A DNA stretch of 64,000 bases from the NCBI GenBank assembly GCA_035610835.1, contig CM069458.1, forward strand, positions 35,210,718 through 35,274,717. Direction: 5' to 3'. The notes under the pieces are model-generated. The model worked only from the letters and a program-made list of their open reading frames with translations, was not told the DNA's origin and ran no database searches. Below are positions 11,011 to 56,221 of this stretch, piece by piece. The translations under genes and the position numbers were made by a program. Each line of letters begins with the position of its first letter. The first letter of the stretch is position 1. The stretch comes from Ophiura sarsii (taxonomy: Eukaryota; Echinodermata; Ophiuroidea; Amphilepidida; Ophiuridae).

Positions 11011-12180
11011 CGGCCGAGTGCACCAATGACGGGTAGCTGAAGAATAGCGCTACCTCGCTAGTAACTAAGGCGTAACCCAACATTTTGAGAGCGCCAATGC
11101 GGGGTAAGCTACTAGGCTAGTAACTGGCGGGTAATTTACGCTAAATGTTATACCTGACCGGACCCAAGAGTAAGTTGGGGCATAACGTTTTATGCCACAA
11201 GTCAGTCGATTCTAGCAGTAGCGTAAATGTTGTTGTGAACATTAGAGGGGATGATTCGCTGATGCTGAAGGACCAATTGCGCTTGCATGCCCAGGGGGTT
11301 GTCTATTTGAAGTGGAATGTGACCCCTCATAAGCTGAAAGATTTTGTATTTTTGAAAATCCATTCATGCAATTTGGTGATTTTTTTGTTCAAAATTTAGA
11401 TCAACTCCTTTTGCCCATTCAAACACAAATCGCACCGACTTTGGATCATATTTTGACCAAAATGTACTAATTGTCCAAGGATCTTAAATAATGACTAAAT
11501 AAATAAACTTATTATAGTTTTTATTAATTAAAAACTGATAAAGCCAAGTTTCAACATTATTGTGAGTGGAAGGGTAGAACTATAAGAACGAGAAAAAAAA
11601 CATATCGTGCCGTGCGTGATCTGGGGATCGAACCGGGGTTCTGCGGTTAAGAAGCGAAGGACAAGGTATCCACGCCACGGAAGTATTTGTGTTAAGAGAT
11701 GTGTTGCAATTGTATATAATTGTTTCCATCGGGTGCTTGTGTTTGTCATTAAAATTGTGCTTTTTGGTGCAATGTTTGTATGTGCCCCTCGCCCAAAATA
11801 TGTTTGTAATGTCATGATAGTCCTTATTTTTGAAAAAGCGGTAAACAAACTTCGAAATTTGTGGCCATAAAATGGCATCATTTTCGGATCGCAGGCCGAC
11901 TCCACGTGATTCTTGATTTACACTCACCTAGCGAGTGACGACACGCTTTTAATATTACGGAGGACCATCCACGTCAGAATTTTACTATAGGTTAACACTT
12001 GGCATATGCGCCAATTAATTTAGTAAGGGAACGATGCTGATTAATGTGGATATTTACCTCGCTAGTTGCTATTCTGGTGTTACTCGCCAGGTATGCTCTA
12101 AGAATTACATCGTTAGTAAGCATTACTAGGGAGGTAGCTTACCTCCCTATTAAGTTACCCGTCATTGGTGCACTCGGCCG
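11011..12180. mobile_element. Foldback element with inverted ends, interrupting the duplicate
   Basis: Left end GGCCGAGTGCACCAATGACG (from 11012) is matched by its reverse complement ending at 12180. Inside both ends the words GGTAAC, GGTAGC and CTAGTAACT recur in both orientations. About 1.17 kb with no transposase frame, so non-autonomous. It begins about 12 bases after the duplicated donor site. A related broken terminus lies near 20720-20880. Confidence 0.75.
11605..11680 (-). repeat. tRNA-like segment inside the foldback element
   Basis: The - strand reads a B box GGTTCGATCCCC with a pairing T arm and CCGTG/CACGG acceptor-like ends about 72 bases apart. The A box is poor. A tRNA pseudogene or SINE piece. 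Confidence 0.4.
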
Positions 12181-12388
12181 AAGGTGTCCTATTTTTTTTA
12201 TTACACGCTCGATCGCAATAATTGTGCTATGTTCTGATAATAACCTTAGGATCTCAACTATTTATTTTTGAAACAATCAAGAGTGTTTAATATTTTTAAA
12301 ATAACTAAGCTTGTTCAAAGACATGTATGTTGAAACCAAGTCAATAAATTTGACCAAAATGAAGGTGCAGCTTCACCATTCAACATTT

Positions 12389-12519
12389 GTTGGACCCCAT
12401 ACAGTCTTACCAGGGGTGGGTGAAACTCAACTAACCGACCGGAAGCCACAAACGAAAACTACATATACAACTTCCCGGTTCTCATATTTTGATGGCGCTG
12501 ATCGACGTCTGCTTAGATT
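12389..12519 (+). repeat. Duplicate of channel intron 5, left half
   Basis: Aligns with 44142-44270: ACCCCATAC, GTGAAACTCAACT-ACCGA, GGAAGCC, CTTCC-GGTTCT and ATGGCGCTG in the same order. Continued after the LINE at 14640. Confidence 0.8.
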
Positions 12520-14638
12520 TATTTATTTATTTATAACATTCGGCAGTGATGCCAGGCAAAACCCAATATTGACAAGCAATAAAATGAAGGGATGCCCAAA
12601 TACACCAAACAAAATAAAAAATGGACAGACAAAAAATAAAATAAAGAAAGCCAAAAGCAACAACGAAAAGACAACGGAAATGAATAACCAAGGAGGACCA
12701 AACAAAATGAGGATGGAGAAGACTGACTACAAAAGATGGGAGTGAACAACTGACTTAAAGGAAGCTATGGATTGACATTGGACAATTTCCTCAGGGAGGC
12801 AGTTCCAGAGAGTAGGGATATAAGGATAAAAAGATCTCTGGGACAAGGTCAGCCGGCAGAAAGAAGGGTACAGAGCACGGGAGTTGAGGTTACGAAGATT
12901 TGGCCGGGGATGGGGCTTGTAAGGATTAGGAGATGAGCAAGTTATGGACAATTTTGTATAGGTGACAGAGAGCGGCGATGTCCCGACGTTTGGATAACAA
13001 GGGAAGGTCAAAAGAAGGTCTTCATGGGATGCATTCCATGATTGAAGGATCACCCGACTGGCAAACCTTTGACATGACTCAAGGTGGTTGGTAAGGGATT
13101 TGTTGAGGGGGTGCCATGTGGTGCATCCATATTCCAGAATGGGTCGAACCAGGGCCAGATAAAGGATACGGCGAGTACTAATAGGAGCACTGTGGAATGC
13201 CCTGTGGATGAAACCAATAGTTCTGCGAGATCTCTTGCAAATATGATCGACCTGAAGGTTCCAGGAAAGATTATCACTAATCCAGATCCCCAGGAATTTA
13301 GCAGATGAAACCCGCTCAATTGGTTGATTGTTGAGATACAGTATCATGTCAGGAAAGGGGTTCTTCTTGGTAGTGATAACCATGGATTTGGTTTTAGCAG
13401 CATTGGCAGTAAGCTGATTACTGTTGAACCAGTCATGGATGACATTGATATCAGCTTGGAAGTCAGACAAATCGGAGGATTGGGAAAGAGGTTTGTAAAG
13501 AGTGGTATCGTCGGCATACAGGACCAGCGAACTGTTTGAAGAGAAATTGGAGAGACAAAGGTCATTCACATAAGTGAGAAAAAGAAGTGGCCCCAGGACA
13601 GAGCTCTGGGGGACGCCGGAAAGGACAGGAACTGGATGAGAGTTTATGCCATGAATCGCTACCAACTGAGATCTGTCAGAGAGGTAGGATCTGAACCAAG
13701 AATGCAAGGGACCAGTTAATCCAACAGCCCTCAGCTTGAGCAGGAGAGGACCATGAGGAACACGGTCAAATGCTTTGGACAGGTCAAACAGGGCCATAGC
13801 GACACTCTTGCGATCCTCGAGATACCCATACCAATCATGAAGAGCAGTAGTGAGGGCATCGGTGGTAGACGATTTGGGCAAGAAACCAAATTGCCGTTTC
13901 GTGAGAATACCATTGATGTTGAGATGCTGAAGGATATTCCCATGGATGATTTTTTCCAGTAATTTACAGCAGATTGGTTGAAGCGATATGGGCCGGTAGT
14001 TGGTTACTGCATGCGGGTCCCCGGCCTTGAAAACCGGGACCACTCGGGACAGTTTCCAGGCATCTGGAATCCTTCCTGTACTGAGAGAAAGATTGAAAAT
14101 GCTGCACAGTATAGGAGAGATGGATGAGATAGTGTGCTTAAGCATCGTACTTGTGATTCCATCAATCCCTGCTGCAGAGTTGTTTTTGAGCTTGCGGATT
14201 AGAGACTGGATTTCAACACTAGAGCAGCTGAGGAGAGAGAGAGAGGAAGTAGTCTCATAGTGGGGTATGGGCACATTGGAAGCATCTGCACGATTGGAGC
14301 ACTCTGAAAAGAAACAGCTGAATTTATTGGCAATATCAGCAGGGGTGTTGGCAGTCTCACCATTGTAATTAATGGAGTCAGGAATAGAGGATTGACCAGA
14401 GCGGGATTTGCAGTAGCCCCAGAAGCGCTTGCCGGGGGAGTCATTGTCGAGAAGGCTAGAAAAGAAATTTTGTTTGGCATATTTGAGTTGGTTGCAAAGT
14501 TTGTTACGTAAGAGCTTATATTTATGGTACAAATCAGGTTTCTGTGATTTTTTCCATTTCTTAAACATGCTGTGTTTTTTTCTACAACACCGACGAAGCT
14601 CTTCATTAAGCCAAGGTGGATCTTTTGGTTATTATCAA
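12520..14638 (-). mobile_element. 5'-truncated non-LTR retrotransposon (LINE)
   Basis: Inserted in - orientation into the duplicated intron segment; the uninterrupted version at 44142-44522 gives the empty site. The 3' end is a short (AAAT)n tail (12519-12533 on the + strand). A 3' UTR of about 200 bp separates it from the ORF. The 5' end is cut just upstream of DPPWLNEELRRCCRKK, inside the linker between endonuclease and RT, as expected of incomplete target-primed reverse transcription. Confidence 0.85.
12727..14568 (-). CDS. Intact LINE reverse transcriptase ORF, 613 residues
   Basis: An unbroken frame encoding the reverse transcriptase and C-terminal region of a CR1/Jockey-type LINE. The in-frame stretch continues upstream of the first ATG to about 14620, where a stop sits at the truncation point. 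Motifs in order, by residue: VPVFKAGDP then NYRPISL (178-196), FDLSKAFDRVPH (261-272), SGVPQSSVLGPLLF (317-330), the catalytic YADD (351-354), AKTKSMVI (391-398) and a KFLGIWIS segment. The usual PQG is PQS here, a possibly damaging change. The endonuclease is missing, so the copy cannot mobilise by itself. The lack of stops over 1.8 kb points to a recent insertion. Clade assigned from motif style, not from a tree. Confidence 0.9.
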   Translation of the reverse strand: MFKKWKKSQKPDLYHKYKLLRNKLCNQLKYAKQNFFSSLLDNDSPGKRFWGYCKSRSGQSSIPDSINYNGETANTPADIANKFSCFFSECSNRADASNVPIPHYETTSSLSLLSCSSVEIQSLIRKLKNNSAAGIDGITSTMLKHTISSISPILCSIFNLSLSTGRIPDAWKLSRVVPVFKAGDPHAVTNYRPISLQPICCKLLEKIIHGNILQHLNINGILTKRQFGFLPKSSTTDALTTALHDWYGYLEDRKSVAMALFDLSKAFDRVPHGPLLLKLRAVGLTGPLHSWFRSYLSDRSQLVAIHGINSHPVPVLSGVPQSSVLGPLLFLTYVNDLCLSNFSSNSSLVLYADDTTLYKPLSQSSDLSDFQADINVIHDWFNSNQLTANAAKTKSMVITTKKNPFPDMILYLNNQPIERVSSAKFLGIWISDNLSWNLQVDHICKRSRRTIGFIHRAFHSAPISTRRILYLALVRPILEYGCTTWHPLNKSLTNHLESCQRFASRVILQSWNASHEDLLLTFPCYPNVGTSPLSVTYTKLSITCSSPNPYKPHPRPNLRNLNSRALYPSFCRLTLSQRSFYPYIPTLWNCLPEEIVQCQSIASFKSVVHSHLL

Positions 14639-14639
14639 T

Positions 14640-14895
14640 ATGTGACAGTGTCTATTTTCAATCATTTGTCCTACCATTCACCTTAGTAAAAGTTTACTTT
14701 ATTACTTTGAATCGGTTAAACTAGGATTGCGACTGATATTGCTGAACGATTTCCTTTTGTCTATTATTCTATAGGCGATGCACCCTTTTGTTCTCCTGTT
14801 CAACTTACGAAATTTTTTTACAGTGAAAAGGGTAAGTCAATTTAATTTGGACTTATTTACCATGTCATCCATCTTTACTTCTTCGAGACATATAC
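14640..14895 (+). repeat. Duplicate of channel intron 5, right half, and exon 6
   Basis: Aligns with 44274-44522, including CATTTGTC-TACCATTCACC, GATATTGCTGAACGA, the 57-bp exon and about 65 bp of the next intron (TTTACCATGTCATC). Similarity stops near 14895. Confidence 0.85.
14775..14831 (+). pseudogene. Copy of channel exon 6
   Basis: A 57-bp segment with acceptor TATAG| and donor |GTAAGT kept. In the channel frame it reads GDAPFCSPVQLTKFFYSEK, identical to real exon 6 except that the second Cys is Phe. Flanking channel exons are missing or truncated, so it is probably not expressed. It may be a duplicate under no constraint, although the frame is still open. Confidence 0.8.
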
Positions 14896-14937
14896 AGCCA
14901 CACAGACACGTTTTAGCATGTACCACAAATCCAAAGC

Positions 14938-15320
14938 GTACACTGTTAGAAAAAATACTAAATACTGAGTAAACCAGAACACTTTACGATGGTACAACGG
15001 CCTCAACTAAATAATTGGGTAATCCAGTACCCATTTAAGGTTGGGTACAGTTTTACCCAGCGACGGGGTTATATTTTACTCCAGGAAGGTGTAATACGTT
15101 TACACAACATATCGGTGTAAAAGTTTACACCAAAAGGACCCTGTTGCCGTTTGACCCTTTTTTGGGGGTAAAGTTTACCCAATTTGAAGGGGGTACTAGT
15201 TTTACTAAAAAGTTGTGTTACTTTTTTCACAGAAAAGGAGTATACTTTTGTACACGATGTATAGTTGTGGTGTTCTTTACCCATTTCTAGAGTTATTGAT
15301 TTTTACACCATATCTGGAGT
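14938..15320. repeat. Island rich in TTTACCC / TTTACACC words
   Basis: Starts with ACACTGTTAGAAAAAATACT, a DNA-transposon-like end. Inside, GGGTA, TTTACCC, GTTTACAC and their complements recur about fifteen times in both orientations. No coding frame. Probably a foldback or MITE family. Confidence 0.55.
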
Positions 15321-15705
15321 TTAAACAAATTAATCAAACTCAAGCCAATCATTAGCTATGGTGGGTGACAGAACGGTCAAAGATTTCTTGCAGCAGGCAG
15401 GCCTTGAAGACTTAATCCAGGATTTAGAAAATGTGATGATCCGTGACATGTTATGGTTATTTAGAGTAAGAACATTTAGTCTTAGGAGTGAAGTAGCCGT
15501 ATAGTCCTATGGCCTAGCCTAGCCTAGCACTCGCTCGCCAATACATACCCTATACCACATACACATAGAAATTTTAAAAATTGGCTGCTGGTATTCTTGA
15601 ATGCGTATCGTTATAATAAGCTTATACTAGCTCTGTATCATAGCTCTCATACGACTAATAATAAGCTTATACTACGCAATAGGTTGATGTTAGGATACAT
15701 GACCT

Positions 15706-16055
15706 TTAGAAATAACCGTCTTGCCGTTTTTATTAAGAACATGGAGGTGAAAAATTAAGTGGATATAGCATTTTTACCGGGGTTTTTTCAAGAACAAGGA
15801 TGAAAACTTGAGTGGATATCAAAATAATCGTTTGGCCGTTTTCATAAAGAACAAGGGTGGACATTTGAGTGGATATCAAAATAACCGTTTTTCGGGGGGT
15901 TTTCAAGAACAAGGATGAACATTTGAGTGGATATCAAAATAACCGGGTTTTTTTTCGTTTTTATCAAAATTTAGTGGATATAGAAATAACCGTTTTTCCG
16001 TTTTTATCAAGAACATGGAGGTAACAATTGGAGTGGATATAGAAATAATTCAAAT
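15706..16055. repeat. ~68-bp tandem repeat, five units
   Basis: Five diverged units with AATAACCGTTTTTCCG, TATCAAGAACA-GGA and GAGTGGATATCAAAATAA in order. Confidence 0.8.
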
Positions 16056-16088
16056 ATGTTTAAGTAAGTCTCAAGTTATAAGCCTTTC

Positions 16089-16297
16089 TTAACACTATCC
16101 ATGCGGCAGGCGTCTGCAGACACGTCATTCCAGAATGTTCCAAGATGTTTCAAAAATGTCGGAATTGTTTAATTTCATTACCATATTTGGAATAATTATG
16201 AGATATGTATTGAAATAAGTGCAAATATGCCTAGTATTAGTTTAGTTATGTCTTGTATATGGTATAGAAAAACCAATAACCGTGTGGAAAGTGTTAA
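16089..16297. mobile_element. MITE family A, copy 1
   Basis: Ends TTAACACTATCCATGCGGC / CCGTGTGGAAAGTGTTAA. Related to copies at 26483-26727 and 32062-32276. The shared interior has TCATTCCA, AAATGTTTCAAAA, ATGAGA and GAAATAAGT. No coding content. Confidence 0.8.
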
Positions 16298-16918
16298 TAT
16301 TCTTGCTTAGTTGTATTCACGATTAGGCCTAAGCCTATGATAGGTTTTTTTATTGTAAAATTATATTTTGATACATACGAATATGTTCATTATCTTTACA
16401 TTTTACACTGTCCGTGAACTGGCTGTTAATGAATTCTTTCTACACGTAGGCCTACATGTACCAACAAAACATTGTTTAAACTGATTCACCGACCGGTAAT
16501 AAAACCAGAATGTAGGGTGTGTCAAAAAAGTGTCCCATGACACTTGAGAAACTTCTAAATTCGTATGGCTGTATATTTTGAACTTTGACAATAACAATAA
16601 ACTTAAACAATTCCCGTTTAAATATGTATGCGATAAAGCACATTCATAAGTCCTAAATACAGTGTACGAGGAGTTTTAAAAGCAAATCATTTAGGATTTA
16701 TCCGTGAAAATTCCCTTAAAAACTACCAACGAAACATCATACAGAACAGTAAAGGTATAATTATCTACCGAATGAATATGCTGTATTGTGGTTTTAGTTC
16801 TTATTTTCATATTTAAGGTTTAAAGTATATTTAGCCAAGACATACCGCGTGCGTTTGTACTGGATACACCTTTAATGTATATCAATCTGTATTGATGAAA
16901 TGGGCTGGCAAGTATATT
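16298..16918. other. No gene; one Tc1-like terminus
   Basis: AGGGTGTGTCAAAAAAGTGTCC near 16513 resembles an end of the 700-bp elements at 50359 and 51261. Nothing else is seen. Confidence 0.4.
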
Positions 16919-18337
16919 GCACAATAGAACAGAAAAACCTGGTTTTCGTCGAGAAACCTGGTTTTTCTAATTCGATTGTCATAGTTTTTGAAAAACCTGG
17001 TTTATCGATCGAGAAACCAGGTTTTTCGCCGATAAACTTGGTTTTTCAATTCGATAGTCATAGTTGTTTTTTTGATAAACCTGGTTTTCGATCGAAAACC
17101 AGGTTTTTCGAATTTGATTGTCATAGTTTTTGAAAAACCAGGTACCAGGTTTATCGACCGAGAAACCTGGTTTTTCGCCGATAAACTTGGTTTTTCAATT
17201 CGATTGTCATAGGTTTTTTTTGATAAACCTGGTTTTTCGATTGAAAAACCAGGTTTTTCGAATTCGATTGTCACAGTTTTTAAAAAAACAGATTTATCGA
17301 CCGAGAAACCTGGTTTTTCGATAGAAAAACCAGGTTTTTCAAAAACGATGACAATCGAATTCGAAAAACTCGAAAATCCTGTTTTTTCGATCGAAAAACC
17401 AGGTTTAACAACAAAAAAACTATGACAATCGAATTCCATTAATCCGTTGAGTTCTTCTATATTACGCATTAACTCTGTCCTCAGTGCGACTAAAGGTGTA
17501 TATGGACTCGTACTAATGCTAATTAAGCTTACTTACACCTTTCACGCCAGTAATTTTTCGGACAATCTATCATATTACCTAAATTAAAACGTTTAGGATA
17601 TTCTCTGACCTTTGTATGTTTTTGAAAATCGTCTCGCACTATTAGTATGAAGTGTGCCGCCAAAAGCCCGCCATTACTGTAGAAATTCCGGTTTTTCGAC
17701 TAAATCAGTCCGCATTTTATGTAAGAACGAAATTTGGCTAATATAGTCCAAATCACGATGCAGTGGCAATATTCGAACAGTTTTAGCGTTTACATTGCAT
17801 TTAATCAGCTCAAATTATCAGCAATGAGAGTCACATTCTGAAGTGGCCGATCGAAAAACCAGGTTTTTCGAATTCGATTGTGATAGTTTTTGAAAAACCA
17901 GGTTTCTCGACCGATAAACCTGGTTTTTCGCCGATAAACTTGGTTTTTCAATTCGATTGTCATAGTTTTTTTGATAAACCTGGTTTTTCGAAAATTTGGT
18001 TTTTTAATTCGATTGTCATAGTTTGTTTTGATAAACCTGATTTTCGATTGAAAAACCAGGTTTTTCGAATTCGATTGTCATAGTATTTGAAAAACCAGGT
18101 TTCTCGACCGATAAACCTGGTTTTTCGCCATAAACTTGGTTTTTCAAAAAACTATGACAATCGATCGAAAATCAGGTTTATCAAAACAAACTATGACAAT
18201 CGAATTAAAAAACCAAATTTATCGGCGAAAAACCAGGTTTATCGGTCGAGAAACCTGGTTTTTCGTCGATAAACCTGGTTTTTCGATTGAAAAACCAGGT
18301 TTATCGACGAAAAACCAGGTTTTCTGTTCTATTGTGC
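16919..18337. mobile_element. 1.4-kb foldback element built from AACCTGGTTT / AAACCAGGTT words
   Basis: The ends GCACAATAGAACAGAAAA...CCTGG (16919) and its reverse complement (ending 18337) are near-identical. The arms (16930-17445 and 17845-18330) are packed with the word AAACCTGGTTTTTCG and its complement, joined by GATCG-type dyads, with ATTCGATTGTCATAG as a second recurring word. The centre (about 17450-17840) is unrelated single-copy sequence without a long frame. EKPGF/INLVF peptides in the arms are translation artefacts. No transposase. Confidence 0.85.
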
Positions 18338-18540
18338 AGAAATAAGCAATTAAATAAAAACATAGACAGACAGTGTTGTTGCTGTCGTTCAGCACTTTTG
18401 GAATTAATAAATTGAATGTAATTAACGATCAAAGCAATCTAAAATACTCTAAAAACGTGCACACTATTTGCACTTCCGATTTTAAAATTAGAGTGAGCGT
18501 GAACGATTGCCTATGCTCATTATGCTTACTTTGGTTCTCT

Positions 18541-18920
18541 TAAAGGGACATTAAGTGGTGTTGAAAAATTTAAATGTTTAAAAATATACTTCAGAATTTA
18601 AGATGAACATTAAAAATTGCCATTATTGTTGTTACTACTAACAAAAACACAGCAAAACTTGATTAAAACAATATCATCGCTATTTATTGAAAAACGCCCT
18701 CTATGCAAATATGGTTCGCGTAATGTATAACGCGTACTGCAGGGAGATACTGTCGGACGTAAAATGCTCATCCCGGCGTTTTCTTGTACAAAGAGGGCTG
18801 ATTTTTCTTAATCCTTATAGGTGTAAGTTCATACATGTAATACAATTATAAAAATATACTAATCCCAGTTTTTATCATAATTGAGGGCGCAGCCTCCAAC
18901 ACATCTCTTAGTGTCCTTTA
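18541..18920 (+). mobile_element. MITE family B, copy 1
   Basis: Starts TAAAGGGACATTAAGTGG and ends TTAGTGTCCTTTAA, so the termini are inverted and TTAA-bounded. The interior includes AACACAGCAAAACTTGATTA, GTCGGACGTAAAATG and CCTTATAGGTGTAAG. Full-length relative to the copy at 52561. Confidence 0.85.
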
Positions 18921-19339
18921 ACTTCGTCGCAGTGAATCACGTGCTTTGATTTAATACACGATATCACTTACCTGCGATGTCGAACAATTCGCATATATTG
19001 TCATTATTCGATGTGCCATGCAAGAATATTTGTCATATTAATTTGTCAGTAAGTTATAAGGTATACGTAGCGTTTATGCACAGGATTTATGGCTATTTAC
19101 CGTTTCTGAGACTTAGTTTAAAACGAGGACAATTGAGGGATTGGGGCCAGAATTCTTGATTTGTTTTTATAATAAGTCTATGAAACGATATAACTGTACA
19201 CTGCTTGAAATAAATTGGCGCGGACATCTACACGCGATCAAACCTCGTCGCGCCAAGCTCTCGCTAAATTTAACAGGAAAACATTTAAAAAAGATCCAAA
19301 TACACTTAGGCAGCACACAGCTATAAATATGTTGATCAA

Positions 19340-19557
19340 CCTGACCTATATATTATGTGAGACAGACAAAATCGTTAAATCTGGAAAGTAATGAGTTGCA
19401 ACATAGTCGACAAGTCTAGACGACAACACCATTGCATATATATACCGATAAATACTGACATTACCTCATATAGCGATCCTCCAACCAACATGAAAGTCAA
19501 TTCCTGGAACGACGCCACCAGCTTTAACCAAAAATCGTGATACTACTATATAATACA
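19340..19557 (+). promoter_or_regulatory. Presumed channel promoter and 5' UTR
   Basis: Directly upstream of exon 1. A TATATATA run lies near 19437, about 120 bp before the start codon. No other element can be supported, and the transcription start is unknown. Confidence 0.2.
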
Positions 19558-53893
<34,336 letters not shown>

Positions 53894-53897
53894 TTTG

Positions 53898-53903
53898 AAT
53901 AAA
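53898..53903 (+). terminator. Polyadenylation signal of the channel gene
   Basis: AATAAA 5 bases after the TAA, which would give a 3' UTR of a few tens of bases. A second AATAAA at 54051 lies in the duplicated copy and may be used instead. Confidence 0.6.
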
Positions 53904-54105
53904 ACATTGTTTAACACACTAGTATTGTGAAGTTTGGACGGAATCTGTAATTCGGATTTCTGGTTTACTCGGGAGGGAGGATGGTGTGGATCATCCAAGA
54001 AAGAAACGAACATCACGGAGAAGCAGAGAACAGACGTACAACACGTTTGAATAAAACATTGTTTAACACACTATTATAATATTGTGAAGTTTGGACGGAA
54101 TCTGT

Positions 54106-55967
54106 AAGAGGTCATGAACTTATTACAGGGGTCAAACTCTAAGTCCCCTGAATTGACCTAAGTCTGATGTACGGTTCTTTAGTTATTAACAAAACGATTA
54201 AAGATCACCACATTTGAAATGATGCTCTGATTTTCATATTTAGTCCTTGATCGTCTAATGCGACATCGGTTTTGGCTGAATCGGTATTAATTTCTTCTTA
54301 AACATCTATAATTAATTTGTGCCTGTCATACTTTTCATCAATAATTAACACACATAGGCATGCCCTCTGCACCGTGTAAATACGCCATTTAAACAGTGTA
54401 TATTCGCTGCATTCATAAGACTTGTTTTCCGCGTGCCGACTTTTGTAAAGAACAGAGATTGTTGTATCCTCTTCAAAACAAATTGTATCGTATTGGCTAC
54501 ATAAGCTTATTTTGATATAAAAGAAAGTAGAACCAGGACTTGTTCCTATTTATTTCACCTTGAACAGGTGGAGGTTTTTTCTCTTCTTTACAATCAATGT
54601 ACAGAATGCTATAGATTTTTATTTTATATTTATAGTACTTTTCAATAATTTCGCATTACTTTCTATAAATATTATATTGCCAAGTTCTGCGATTGTATCA
54701 GTTGAAAGTACATGTCCAATTTATACAAACAAGATTTTTAAATCCGAAAATCCAATGTTATTTGTATTGCTTTGTCACTTAGAATTGAAAATACAGGGTG
54801 TTCTAAATAGTTCAATACCCTTTTAAAGCTCTAGACTATACCTTCATTTAATTGATTCGCAGTTTGAAACTGAAAACATGTTTTGATTAGAGAAAACTTA
54901 TTCTGATATTAAACTTACAATAACAGCTACATGTATATGGGTTGATAAGAAAGTGCTCCAAAATGTAAAATTACACTTGCGTGCGTATGTACATTGACTT
55001 TAAATTGGTGAGATCCAAATAAAACATCGAAATGTGTTTAAATACTATATACATGTTTTTTATACTTTTAGAGACATGATAGTATTGCCTTCTAACCATA
55101 ATGGTAGTATTTTCTTTCAGGAAAGGGAAATATGTTCTACATAATCTTTCTCATTATATATAGGCCCTATCACATGCATCACTGTTTTCTAGGATATATA
55201 TTACTAATGATTATCCAATTGAGTGATATCAATCTGTTCTCAGTTGTTATAGATTGGATAATATAAACCTTTAACTATGATTTGTACAGTAATTACTATA
55301 AATATGTCCACCACATTCTCTTTTCCACTCTTGTAAGTTACGGTCAGTTTCAAGGCAATTGGCCTCTTGTATACAATAACAATTAGCTTTTTCTTTTTTA
55401 GCCAACGAAAAATTAAAATTATTTTGGGGTTTTACGCAAACCACGAACGTTTAACAACATAATAAAGTTGATCATAAATTATAAAGTACATAAAAAGTTG
55501 TTTCTCTTTGCATGGCATACAATAGGAATCGAATAATTGAAGTTTGTTTGCTTCCTTATTTAGCATGAATCACTTATTCAAGTATTTACAATATTTACAA
55601 AAATAAAATGATGATCATCCTATTGTGTCCATCATTGCTATAGTCCATTTAATTCATCACTGGACGGTGACGTAGCTGCGTATTCTACTAATTGCAGCCC
55701 ATAAACGCGCGCGCCTAATCGAGGCGCTGGCGTATACACACGAGCGTAGCAAAAACGGAAGATACATACGCGTGCGTAAATGCTGCGCCTGTAAAGTTAC
55801 GTCACTGTTTAGAGGAAGGCACATAGAGTATAGGTTAATATTTTAATGGTATCCCATGCCTTTCCCGTTTTCAGGAAAATAAAGACAATTCTTTCAACTG
55901 TCAGTTCGCCAGAGCGCGGGCTCTTCTATGAAGTGGTATGAGCAAACTATAGATCTATGGATCGATA
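54106..55967. other. Convergent intergenic region
   Basis: Between the channel and FReD genes. AT-rich. One Tc1-like terminus (ACAGGGTGTTCTAAATAG) is near 54794 and a GC-rich patch with CGCGCGCGCC lies at 55660-55820, flanked by GACGTAGC / TTACGTCA. No genes. Confidence 0.5.
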
Positions 55968-56221
55968 TCACTGAATTGGTCGCATCTTCATCTCCGATTT
56001 CTTCAAGGAGTAGTTGTGTCCCCTCCATGGTTCCCATACAACCGATGCTGCAAAGGATGGGTCTTCATCTCCGTACAAATACAAACCATTCAAGTTTGCA
56101 TGGTGACAAGAACTATACCACCAAGCCCCCCTGAATGTCACTGCACAATTTACAATGTCGGCATCATGGTCTTCATCGAAGGTAGAAAACGGATGCTCCA
56201 CAACGAAGGATAAACCATCTC
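55968..56221 (-). CDS. FReD exon 3 (C-terminal) and stop
   Basis: Acceptor ATTATAG|, phase 1. Reads EHPFSTFDEDHDADIVNCA, FRGAWWYSSCH, NLNGLY, then WEPWRGHNYSLKKSEMKMRP before TGA at 55970-55968. FDEDHDAD corresponds to the calcium-binding loop and NCA...SCH holds the last disulfide, typical of the domain. Confidence 0.96.

Noticed and set aside
13050..14606. Several 60-135 residue ORFs on both strands
   Set aside because: Shadow frames of the LINE reverse transcriptase.
16900..18345. ORFs with KPGFS and NLVF repeats on both strands
   Set aside because: They read the word-built arms of the foldback element; similar peptides occur on both strands.
55928..56213. + strand ORFs of 60-68 residues
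   Set aside because: They are the antisense of FReD exon 3.
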